Below are positions 46,001 to 50,100 of a stretch of DNA of 64,000 nucleotides, in pieces. Source of the DNA: Undaria pinnatifida (Eukaryota > Sar > Phaeophyceae > Laminariales > Alariaceae); assembly GCA_012845835.1 (NCBI GenBank), contig JABAKD010000016.1:7285919-7349918 (forward strand). The letters are read 5' to 3'. Within the stretch, counting starts at the first letter, position 1, and each line of letters opens with the position of its first letter. The position numbers and the translations under genes were made by a program. The notes beneath the pieces were generated by a model, which ran no database searches, was not told the origin of the DNA, and saw only the letters and a program-made list of their open reading frames with translations.

Positions 46001-47066
46001 ACAGCATCGGCAGCGGCAAGAGGCAACGGCAACGGCGGCCTCAAAAGCGGCCGCTTCTTCGCCGGCCTCTTCAGCGGTGACGACCGCGGCAGGGACTGGG
46101 TCAGCAACAACGACAACGACAACGGCAGCAGCAGCAACAGCAGTAACGACGACAACAACGTCAACACATACTCCGTCGTTATCGTCCTCCCGACCGGACT
46201 CTCCAGACTCTCCAAACGATATCTCACTTGCGATGCAAAACGGCGAGCTCTCCGCCGCCGCGCGGGTGTTCGTCCCCACGAACACCTCCCCAGCCAAACC
46301 GCCAATGCAATCCGCGGGCGTAACTGGTACTCCGGGAAGACGCAGTCGAGCGAGCAGCTTCGGCATGGCAGGACTCTCGTCGGCGGGGACAACGCCCCCC
46401 AGACCTCCGGCAAACTCCGGCAGCAGTCCCGCGTTGAGGCCGTCCCCGGCGAAGTCCGGGGTGTCAGGCCTTGGACTCCCGCTAGGCGACCGCGTGTTCG
46501 GCTCTTCCTGGGGAAGCATGGGCAGCGGTGGCGGCGTGGGGAACGCGAATACAGGCTCTTCCGCGGCTGACGTGGGCGGAGAGGGGGACACCAGCGCTGG
46601 GGGTCTTTGGGGCACTCTTGGGATGGACGTGGGGGGAACTGTGCCACCCAGCGGACAGGCCATCTGGGGCAGCAGTTCTCTGTTAGATTCCACTCTTTCT
46701 GGGAGCGTTGGTGCTGGCGGAGACAACATGTCTCTGCTCTTAGCGCCGTCCACGGGGGCTGCTGTTCACGCAACGGTTGATAATCCCACGATGTCGTCGT
46801 TCGCGTCTCCGCTGGATCTTTCTCCGTGGGATGTTGGCGGGGGGGGTGGAGGGCGAGGGGTGGGGGGCGGGGCGGCAGCCGTAGCTGTCGACGATTTCGC
46901 CGGCAGTCTAAGTTCGTCGCTAGGAGAGCTTCAGTTGGATGTACCTTCTAACAAGAACGGAAGGAGTAAATCCGGCGAGCAGCAGCAGCAGCAGCAGCGA
47001 CAGCGGGGTTTGTTTGGGGCAGGGGCGGGCTCGGCTGGTTCTACGGGTGGACTAAGTTGGGGTTAA
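21441..47066 (+). CDS. giant multi-exon J-domain / ankyrin / UBA / polyQ / PAM2 / GW-repeat protein
   Basis: Twenty-one coding exons are listed separately below. From 26781 onward every junction is in phase (19 of 19) and the sum is about 1,815 codons. Domain order: N-terminal J-domain half with HPD, acidic segment, coiled coil, ankyrin repeats, Lys/Arg/Glu coiled coil, UBA, PGWGA motif, polyQ, PAM2-like motif, and a Trp tail in Gly/Ser context ending SWG-stop. Known family roles are as follows: J-domains stimulate Hsp70, UBA domains bind ubiquitin or proteins, PAM2 binds the MLLE domain of poly(A)-binding protein, and GW/WG motifs can bind Argonaute or CCR4-NOT. I infer a cytoplasmic mRNA-silencing or translation-quality-control scaffold. 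The helix III-IV exon of the J-domain was not found, and the first placed junction is out of phase. No paralogue is visible in the window. Confidence 0.75.
22247..22392. repeat. 41-43-bp minisatellite, about 3.5 units
   Basis: The unit is ggcttgactgatggctcccc plus tatactagaac, repeated with small changes (ggtttgacggcttgactgac, gctcccctacacgagaac). Confidence 0.8.
22570..22960 (-). repeat. dispersed repeat family R1, copy C
   Basis: This is the reverse orientation of copy A, with the same core words and the poly-G (C-run) end at 22938-22952. It lies in the first intron region of the large gene. Confidence 0.8.
23140..23535. repeat. cagcagtacg minisatellite cluster
   Basis: gcagcagtacggcagtgcag-type units recur at 23150-23290 and again at 23482-23520 and 23714-23745. 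The segment atcatcctctgtatg.aagtac is itself duplicated about 110 bp apart (23083, 23187). Confidence 0.7.
23325..24010 (+). repeat. partner copy of the inverted repeat at 20050-20700
   Basis: This is the plus-oriented copy of the block described at 20050-20700. It contains two cacccacccacc-rich stretches and ends in ttgttgtgcttgctg tandem words near 23930-23960. Confidence 0.5.
25456..25956 (+). repeat. 501-bp tandem duplication, unit 1
   Basis: The unit starts gagcacgacggagaagggtg and contains a run of 24 G at 25497-25520. It is followed immediately by an almost identical second unit (25957-26459). Besides a two-base difference in G-run length, I see a single g/t substitution (ccctttcgcac versus ccctttctcac). 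Confidence 0.95.
25957..26459 (+). repeat. 501-bp tandem duplication, unit 2
   Basis: This is the near-identical copy of the preceding unit (503 bp, G-run of 26). Such identity means a very recent duplication or an assembly artefact at the poly-G tract. Confidence 0.95.
26781..26914 (+). CDS. large gene, exon: Met-rich helix and Cys/Gly/His segment
   Basis: The acceptor is gtgccag|g and the donor tccg|gtgagt (phase 1). The frame reads [20 protein letters not shown], then [20 protein letters not shown]. The Met/Phe-rich helix followed by [11 protein letters not shown] resembles Gly/Phe linkers after J-domains, though no named domain is assigned. Confidence 0.6.
27772..27815 (+). CDS. large gene, short exon with two possible donors
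   Basis: The acceptor is tgtgcag|gc and the frame reads [15 protein letters not shown]. The consensus donor gcg|gtaagt gives an end at 27815. A second in-frame donor (gag|gtaaga) at 27851 would add [12 protein letters not shown]. Both leave phase 0 and fit the next exon. Confidence 0.55.
27922..28118. repeat. intronic tandem duplication, about 105 bp
   Basis: tgtgttgggtg(c)atc..ttt(g)g, then gcttgcaggcggcacgt(a/g)cg and ttataccactctg, is present twice in direct order. Confidence 0.75.
29120..29201 (+). CDS. large gene, acidic exon
   Basis: The acceptor is gggcag|gct and the donor gaag|gtaagc (phase 1). The frame reads [20 protein letters not shown] then EEFDLDE. The other two frames stop. 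It is probably a disordered acidic linker. Confidence 0.65.
29725..30500. repeat. intronic tandem repeat, about four diverged copies abutting an exon
   Basis: The words gcatgcccctgtttcacgtt, ttcgcgtcc and gtgaagcagagcc(cga) recur at about 29730, 30035 (partial), 30200 and 30410. They are interspersed with tcgatatttcgatag words. The last copy runs into the acceptor of the next exon (ggacacccgcggagtcag). Confidence 0.7.
30505..30674 (+). CDS. large gene, Ala/Gly-rich exon
   Basis: The start after gtcagag| gives a phase fit: [20 protein letters not shown], then [19 protein letters not shown], to donor aag|gtgggt. The acceptor is weak and lies inside a repeat, with gtcag| two bases upstream giving the wrong phase. 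The C-terminal [14 protein letters not shown] looks structured; no domain is assigned. Confidence 0.6.
31054..31134 (+). CDS. large gene, Glu-rich coiled-coil exon
   Basis: The acceptor is gggcag|gag. The frame reads [20 protein letters not shown] then AAELEEE. The donor gag|gtgatc is weak; the frame stays open for ten further codons ([10 protein letters not shown]) before TAA, so an alternative donor (tac|gtgaaa) is possible. Confidence 0.55.
31477..31611 (+). CDS. large gene, basic coiled-coil exon
   Basis: The acceptor tagcag|gcc is a tandem NAG-NAG site; use of the first AG would add Gln. The frame reads [20 protein letters not shown], then [20 protein letters not shown] and E, to donor gag|gtacgg. 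This is a highly charged helix. Confidence 0.65.
32108..32230 (+). CDS. large gene, start of the ankyrin block
   Basis: The acceptor is aacag|ggg and the donor gag|gtgggt. The frame reads [20 protein letters not shown] then [29 protein letters not shown] with the next exon is the two-helix core of an ankyrin repeat. Confidence 0.7.
32678..32845 (+). CDS. large gene, ankyrin exon 2
   Basis: The acceptor is ctgcag|gtg and the donor gcg|gtgaga. The frame reads [20 protein letters not shown], then [32 protein letters not shown] matches the G-x-T-x-L-H-x-A signature of an ankyrin repeat, with a longer insertion than usual. Confidence 0.75.
32907..33140. repeat. intronic dispersed repeat R3 (second copy 39682-39880)
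   Basis: Both copies contain gtggtccct, atgtgccagccgg, an array of cggcactgtagcggcaa(t/c) words, atccgcat(a/g)(c/a)tgccact, gggc(a/g)a(t/c)cg(a/g)cactactc and tcggcactata. Inverted short motifs (agtgccg/cggcact) suggest a secondary-structured element. Confidence 0.75.
33455..33540. repeat. poly-C-ended repeat R4
   Basis: gggatgcgagg(a/g)tct(a/t)(t/c)ggtc, cta(c)ggccatgcacaaactg, agtac and a C-run. Related copies are seen at about 6350-6425, 27630-27720, 44425-44560 and 44712-44820. A ggtgaaaacccg(a/g)cgtgc word accompanies several copies. Most lie just 5' of exons or C-runs. Confidence 0.7.
33767..33905 (+). CDS. large gene, ankyrin exon 3
   Basis: The acceptor is gagcag|atg and the donor caag|gtatac (phase 1). 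The frame reads [20 protein letters not shown], then [41 protein letters not shown] is a clear ankyrin repeat with the T-x-L-H motif. Confidence 0.75.
34373..34770 (+). CDS. large gene, ankyrin repeat plus Gly-rich loop and start of the long coiled coil
   Basis: The acceptor is atcag|cg (phase fit) and the donor aag|gtgagg. [20 protein letters not shown] then [20 protein letters not shown] is the best ankyrin repeat ([12 protein letters not shown]). A Gly/Ser/Asn loop interrupts, then [15 protein letters not shown] resumes. The exon ends in [18 protein letters not shown], the beginning of a coiled coil. Confidence 0.8.
34771..36733. other. 2-kb intron of the large gene
   Basis: The intron contains an R2 copy (about 35065), a G-rich stretch, a (GGC/GGT)n run at 35590-35700 and tgtgcgtgt/cttgtg low-complexity sequence at 36420-36660. 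No additional exon is needed for phase. Confidence 0.5.
36734..36832 (+). CDS. large gene, coiled-coil exon
   Basis: The acceptor is acccag|ctg and the donor cag|gtgccc. The frame reads [20 protein letters not shown] then [13 protein letters not shown]. It continues the charged helix of the preceding exon without a break in phase. Confidence 0.75.
37380..37500 (+). CDS. large gene, Glu/Arg/Lys coiled coil ending in a poly-Lys patch
   Basis: The acceptor is aacag|gag and the donor acgg|gtgagc (phase 1). The frame reads [20 protein letters not shown], then [17 protein letters not shown]. The Lys cluster could act in nuclear import, RNA or ribosome contact; this is inference. Confidence 0.75.
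37832..38184 (+). CDS. large gene, poly-Ala/Thr linker and UBA helix 1
   Basis: The start after gagaag| gives [13 protein letters not shown], then Ala/Thr repeats encoded by a GCT/GCC run, then a Ser/Gly-rich linker and [11 protein letters not shown] before donor cag|gtgagt. DDLLAQ is the first UBA helix, completed in the next exon. Confidence 0.7.
38608..38753 (+). CDS. large gene, UBA domain exon
   Basis: The acceptor is cccgcag|ttg and the donor cgag|gtgagg (phase 2). Joined to the preceding DDLLAQ, the frame gives [11 protein letters not shown] and [14 protein letters not shown]: the UBA MGF loop and third helix. The middle ([10 protein letters not shown]) departs slightly from the family. 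UBA domains bind ubiquitin or, in GW182 proteins, have an undefined role. Confidence 0.8.
39358..39621 (+). CDS. large gene, basic/Gly/Ala exon with a GW motif
   Basis: The tandem acceptor (aacag|cag|c, 39354 or 39357) keeps phase either way. The frame reads [20 protein letters not shown], then [17 protein letters not shown], a Gly-rich run and poly-Ala, ending AEEKR. PGWGA is a Gly/Trp motif like those of Argonaute-binding proteins. The donor is gag|gtgacg. Confidence 0.65.
39682..39880. repeat. intronic dispersed repeat R3, copy 2
   Basis: This copy is homologous to 32907-33140, in the same orientation, about 75-80 % identical by eye, in a different intron of the same gene. Confidence 0.75.
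40767..40839 (+). CDS. large gene, short helical exon
   Basis: The acceptor is cgaag|a and the donor gag|gtgagc. The frame reads [24 protein letters not shown]. The acceptor is weak but phase fits both neighbours. Confidence 0.5.
40840..42055. other. 1.2-kb intron of the large gene
   Basis: The intron ends in a strong pyrimidine tract (ctccctccctccctcc) before cttag. I saw no exon-like frame needed for phase. The phrase ccattattagacagcac / ccattatttgatagcac with gttctcgagttggg is duplicated about 70 bp apart at 41135-41240. Confidence 0.5.
42056..42138 (+). CDS. large gene, coiled-coil exon
   Basis: The acceptor is ccttag|gag and the donor aaag|gtttgt (phase 2). The frame reads [20 protein letters not shown] then RRVMDSQ. 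Confidence 0.65.
42206..42262 (+). CDS. possible 57-nt cassette microexon
   Basis: The interval is bounded by atcgcag|g and aatag|gttttc, exactly 57 nt, and phase-neutral with both neighbours. It would insert [19 protein letters not shown]. The remaining introns would be only 67 and 44 nt, which argues against constitutive use. Confidence 0.25.
   Translation, partial: DQPPPPPGRGVLPHSASK
42307..43217 (+). CDS. large gene, polyglutamine exon
   Basis: The acceptor is ccccag|g and the donor cacg|gtgagc (phase 1). It begins [20 protein letters not shown]. It carries a Gly-rich region, a long glutamine tract (42740-42904, broken by single Arg and His) and a second tract (42965-43018), then a Gly/Ala/Pro-rich end. 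Glutamine codons alternate CAG and CAA, which normally limits repeat slippage and suggests selection for the tract as protein. Confidence 0.8.
43218..44830. other. 1.6-kb intron of the large gene
   Basis: The intron contains a 43850-44040 stretch with the gagctcctaacatgaagagc/cacttgaagagcccaacc words also seen at the window start, and two R4 copies (44425-44560, 44712-44820). The latter supplies the C-run directly 5' of the next acceptor. Confidence 0.5.
44831..45078 (+). CDS. large gene, Pro/Gly/Met-rich linker exon
   Basis: The acceptor is tcggcag|gc (phase fit) and the donor cag|gtgtga. The frame reads [20 protein letters not shown], then [20 protein letters not shown] and AVLPAQQ. The composition is typical of disordered linkers in RNA-granule proteins. 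Confidence 0.7.
45205..45310 (+). repeat. intronic (GGGTT)n-like tract
   Basis: About 100 bp of ggttgggttgggttgg with ggattgg and gggctgg variants. Four or more G-triplets in series give G-quadruplex potential on the plus strand, hence in the pre-mRNA, about 230-330 bases upstream of the terminal exon. Confidence 0.85.
45537..47066 (+). CDS. large gene, terminal exon: poly-A/H/Q linkers, PAM2-like motif and Trp tail
   Basis: The acceptor ccacag|cag is a tandem site (45536 or 45539) and the stop is TAA 47064-47066. It opens [15 protein letters not shown] with poly-Ala, then SGWSN (Trp 45633), PWGETWG (45768, 45780), a His/Gln-rich region, poly-Ala/Thr and a Ser/Pro stretch. The PAM2-like [10 protein letters not shown] lies at 46248-46277. 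The tail has SWGS (46509), LWGT (46608), IWGS (46665), PWDV (46827) and ends SWG-stop (47058). Trp residues in Gly/Ser context separated by low-complexity spacers are the hallmark of GW proteins. The 510-codon frame is intact. A 358-codon frame on the opposite strand is an antisense shadow. Confidence 0.85.
   Translation, partial: QPRGPGQHAEWAARQRAAAAAAAAAAAAAASGWSNSPAVPVSGAGAGPGLRPHSIQQQHPQHHGGGAAAPPTGSPMPWGETWGVAPRGGQAVALVASDGDRPAGSPGLAQQHQHREREMGSLQQQQRRRQHQHEQQQHEQQQQQHEQQQQQHHQGQHRQRQEATATAASKAAASSPASSAVTTAAGTGSATTTTTTAAAATAVTTTTTSTHTPSLSSSRPDSPDSPNDISLAMQNGELSAAARVFVPTNTSPAKPPMQSAGVTGTPGRRSRASSFGMAGLSSAGTTPPRPPANSGSSPALRPSPAKSGVSGLGLPLGDRVFGSSWGSMGSGGGVGNANTGSSAADVGGEGDTSAGGLWGTLGMDVGGTVPPSGQAIWGSSSLLDSTLSGSVGAGGDNMSLLLAPSTGAAVHATVDNPTMSSFASPLDLSPWDVGGGGGGRGVGGGAAAVAVDDFAGSLSSSLGELQLDVPSNKNGRSKSGEQQQQQQRQRGLFGAGAGSAGSTGGLSWG
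46248..46277 (+). other. PAM2-like motif (PABP MLLE-binding)
   Basis: The ten codons [10 protein letters not shown] match the PAM2 core L-(N/S)-x-x-A-x-x-F-x-P, including the key Leu, Ala, Phe and Pro. The motif is preceded by an acidic/hydrophobic NGE and followed by TNTSPAKPP. Ser instead of the usual Asn at position 2 is a tolerated variation in some family members. Binding to poly(A)-binding protein is inferred. Confidence 0.6.
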
Positions 47067-47185
47067 GAGTGTGGGTGTGGTTGTGGGCAAAAGCGTTGGT
47101 TGTAGGAAGAGCCGTGACTTGCCGTTACTGATTGCTTGCTCTTCTCAAAGAGTGGAGAAAAGGTATTTGGAAAAGTCCGGGCACC

Positions 47186-47191
47186 AATAAA
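47186..47191 (+). terminator. putative poly(A) signal AATAAA of the large gene
   Basis: A canonical hexamer lies 120 bases after the stop codon, followed by a C/T-rich and then GT-rich segment (gggtgtttctgttttt). Confidence 0.5.
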
Positions 47192-47854
47192 TACCCCTCC
47201 CTCCTCTTGGGTGTTTCTGTTTTTAGCCAAAAGTAGAACGAGTAAAAAGAACCCTGATCGTGAGGGTGCTGATGGTAAAAAGGGAAGGAAGGTATATGCG
47301 CTGATTGATTGATCTGCTGCGTTACTAATCGCAGAATATTATGATGGTTTGTTTTTGCGCTCTACAGCTGGTATACATAGTTTGTTTTGCCTTCTGTGTC
47401 TTCTTCTGTAGCATGTTGTTGGCCGTTTCATTCAAGGTAGTGGTGGTGCGGTTGTTGTGTTGCCGTTCCTTCCTTAACTTTATTGGTAGAATCAATGTTT
47501 TTGCGTGCGGTTTGCGGTTGTCGGTTTGTCGGGTAGGTGGTGATTTTCTGTCTCGTACGAGCGATCCGTGGCCGGATTGCTCACACAGTAATCAATCATG
47601 GCCGATCCCTCCTGCCTTTTTTCGGTCATCATCGGAAGGGCGCGCGGCTGGGTGCGTCCCACGATATTTTCTCTACGTAGATACCTCTTGCTGTTATTAA
47701 ATGGAAGGAGACAATCGTACATTGCTCAAGGTGGAGGCAATATGTTCCGTAGCATGATGTGTGGAAATTGCCGCCATAAAATCGATCCAGTACACACCCA
47801 TCGTTTCAATTTAACATTGTTGTCTTTTCTTGCAACACTTCGTATCATATGTAC
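47192..47854. other. no gene seen downstream of the large gene
   Basis: Open frames of about 100-120 codons overlap on both strands without motifs. Nothing else is supported. Confidence 0.4.
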
Positions 47855-48400
47855 CCCACCCCCTCGAACGCTCCGCCCTCTCCTCACTGGTTGTACGACT
47901 TAACAGGATAGGATTTATAGTTTCCACGCACAGATTGAGCTGCCCCCCCCCCCCCCCCCCCCCCCCCGCTCCCTCTTGATCAAACCCAAGCCCCCACGTC
48001 CTCAAAAACTCGGCCCTCCACGCACAGATTGAGCTGCCCCCCCCCCCCCAACTCCCTCTTGATCAAACCCAAGCCCCCACGTCCTTAAAAACTCGGCTCT
48101 CCCCTCACCGGTTATTATTCGACTTACAGTATTCACTTGATAGACTCAAGCATTTCCTTCCACAGCTGTCAGATTTTGTCCCCCTCAAAAAAGGGTTTTG
48201 TAGTGTCCGCGCACAGACTGACTAACATCACCCTGTTGACCCTGATAGCTAAAGTGTAGTTGCAAGGGGAGTCGCCGACCTATATCCTTAATGAGGACAC
48301 ACAACCCGTAGTACGCGCGATCGGGGTATCACACAACTTGCAAAGACGAGTTTCGACAAAATATTCGATCTCACAGAGCTGAAGTGTATTTTAATTTTTA
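47855..48400 (+). repeat. dispersed repeat family R1, copy D
   Basis: The order matches copy A. The C-rich block tttccacgcacagattgagctg plus C-run plus ctcttgatcaaaccc is present twice in tandem (47930-48000, 48015-48085). Confidence 0.85.
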
Positions 48401-49370
48401 TAATATATATTTAGTCTAGACTTTATACTATAGTCTAGATCTATATGTCACAATTAACACTTATTTTGCCAACTGCCGAAAAAAAACTCAAGGACAAGCA
48501 TAGTGACTGAACAAGTCGCGTGCACTACTCGTACGAATTTAAGTAGGAATGAATAATGCGTGAAAACTGTGCCGCCACAGCACTCTCCTATTGTAGGAGG
48601 GCTCTCGTAAGCCGCCTCACGCAGCACGCCCGATGCTCGTCTCATAACCATCTCCGCGTCATGCCCCATGCATCCCCTTTCTCCCCCCCTGTTGTTGCTG
48701 TAATAATGTAGTCCCGCCTCCGGACATGGCACGTCTTATAGAAGTATACAATAATGGCGACAGGAGGGAAGTGCATGCTCGGGTGTCCCAAACTAACATT
48801 TTTCCCGTACACGTGAAGTAAAGGCTCGTTTTGTTACTTGGTCCGCGAACACAACACATTCCATTCATCATATATACAAGGGCTCCGCTTCGCTCGCGCA
48901 AGGCAAGGAAGAATGCAACTAAAACCATGTAAAGGGGGCAGAAAGAAGAGGCGCATGATTTGGTGCGAACAGCGATTTGATAATGCCAAGAGCTGCTTGT
49001 GCAGAGCAAATTGCCCTGTTGTGCTCAGCTGTGCTGTGTGCTTGTTACCGGTGTTACGTTCTGATCGGCAGTACGGGGGTAATTTGCATCGGGGAAAAAA
49101 CAGGGGGACCGTGAGAGATCAAATATCCAATACATACATGACATGTAGAAAAAGAGAGAAGAAAAAAGTAGACTTTTTAGTACACAACAACACATAATAT
49201 ACCCGGTACTGCTTCATGTTCGAAAGAAAGCACACAGCGCAACACGACACAGCACCGCAGCGGAGGGCACGGCACCGCACCGCACGGCTCCGCACCGCGC
49301 TACGCTGCGCTGCTGGGCTATATTTAGCCGGACTGATCTGAGCTGGGCGTGCATTGTGATCCAACAGCGT
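48401..49370. other. no gene seen
   Basis: The stretch has mixed composition, with gcaccgca minisatellite-like text at 49250-49305. No supported exon. Confidence 0.4.
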
Positions 49371-49504
49371 AGTATTACCTGGTATGTACAAACCTGGTCT
49401 AGTAGTGCCGGTACGTACTATAAGCCTCAAGGTCTTCGTTGCTTCGAATCCCGGTGTCATCGGGGAAAAAAAATTATCCCCATAACAAAAATAATAGATA
49501 TCAA

Positions 49505-49601
49505 TGTGACTTTGTGGTCTTGAGACTTCTAGTAGTAAATAGAATAGACTGTCCGCTTATATAAGCCTGGTTTTCGTTGGTTGAATCCAGGGGTCATCGG
49601 A
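49505..49601 (+). repeat. tRNA-like SINE head, copy with insertion
   Basis: aatgtgac(t)ttgtggtct opens the element, tgtccgcttataTAAgc follows, and a T-arm-like ggttgaatccagg and gtcatcgg A-run close it. It is the same family as 53063-53142 and 53250-53329, and a partial copy is at about 49425-49470. The anticodon loop area (cttata) resembles a UAU isoleucine tRNA. Mismatched stems and the A-tail indicate a SINE or tRNA pseudogene. Confidence 0.6.
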
Positions 49602-49718
49602 AAAAAAATGATACAAAAAAATTTATATATAAATATATATATAAAATCATTCCTTGAATATCGAGTCATTCCTTGGTGTCATGGACTTTGGTCAGGAGTT
49701 TTTTGTCTCGGCCTAAGT

Positions 49719-49895
49719 ATGCGATTCGCGGAACTGGAATTCTCGGTCGAATATGGCTTGGTTCGAGCGCCGCCTTCGGGGGGCGGCTCTAACGCCCCTC
49801 GCTCTGCCGTGTCCGTTCCGCACATCGACGTGAACGCGGACGGGCGCCGAGCGAGACGAGCGAGTGTCGAGGAGGAATTTTGGAAAAATTGTTGA
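49719..49895 (+). CDS. short GC-rich open frame, 58 codons, unassigned
   Basis: The ATG follows a ctaag acceptor-like site and the frame ends in TGA. It reads MRFAELEFSVEYGLVRAPPS, then SAVSVPHIDVNADGRRARRA and SVEEEFWKNC. It is a GC-rich island in AT-rich repeats, with codon-like periodicity, so it may be a terminal exon or gene fragment. There is no recognised family. Confidence 0.25.
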   Translation: MRFAELEFSVEYGLVRAPPSGGGSNAPRSAVSVPHIDVNADGRRARRASVEEEFWKNC

Positions 49896-49905
49896 ATCTT
49901 AATGG

Positions 49906-50100
49906 TTGCAACGCCTGAATGATTTACAAAATTGGCATCATTTCCAAACGGTACGTGATAATGTTTGGTATTTTGCGGTGGCATGTGCAACTTTCTATTG
50001 TTTGGTCACAGATTGTGCACCAGGAGGTGTGTTTAATTGCACGCGCCTGCATGATTTACGAAATTGGCATCATTTCCAAACCGTACGTAATAATGTTTCC
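49906..50100 (+). repeat. direct repeat, two 53-bp units about 135 bp apart
   Basis: cgcctgaatgatttacaaaa and ttggcatcatttccaaacgg are repeated with few changes at 49912 and 50047, each followed by tacgt(g/a)ataatgttt. In one frame both copies translate similarly (NWHHFQTVR). Confidence 0.8.

Noticed and set aside
45697-46773. 358- and 253-codon minus frames
   Set aside because: Antisense shadows of the terminal GW exon; the plus frame has matching splice phase, PAM2 and Trp motifs.
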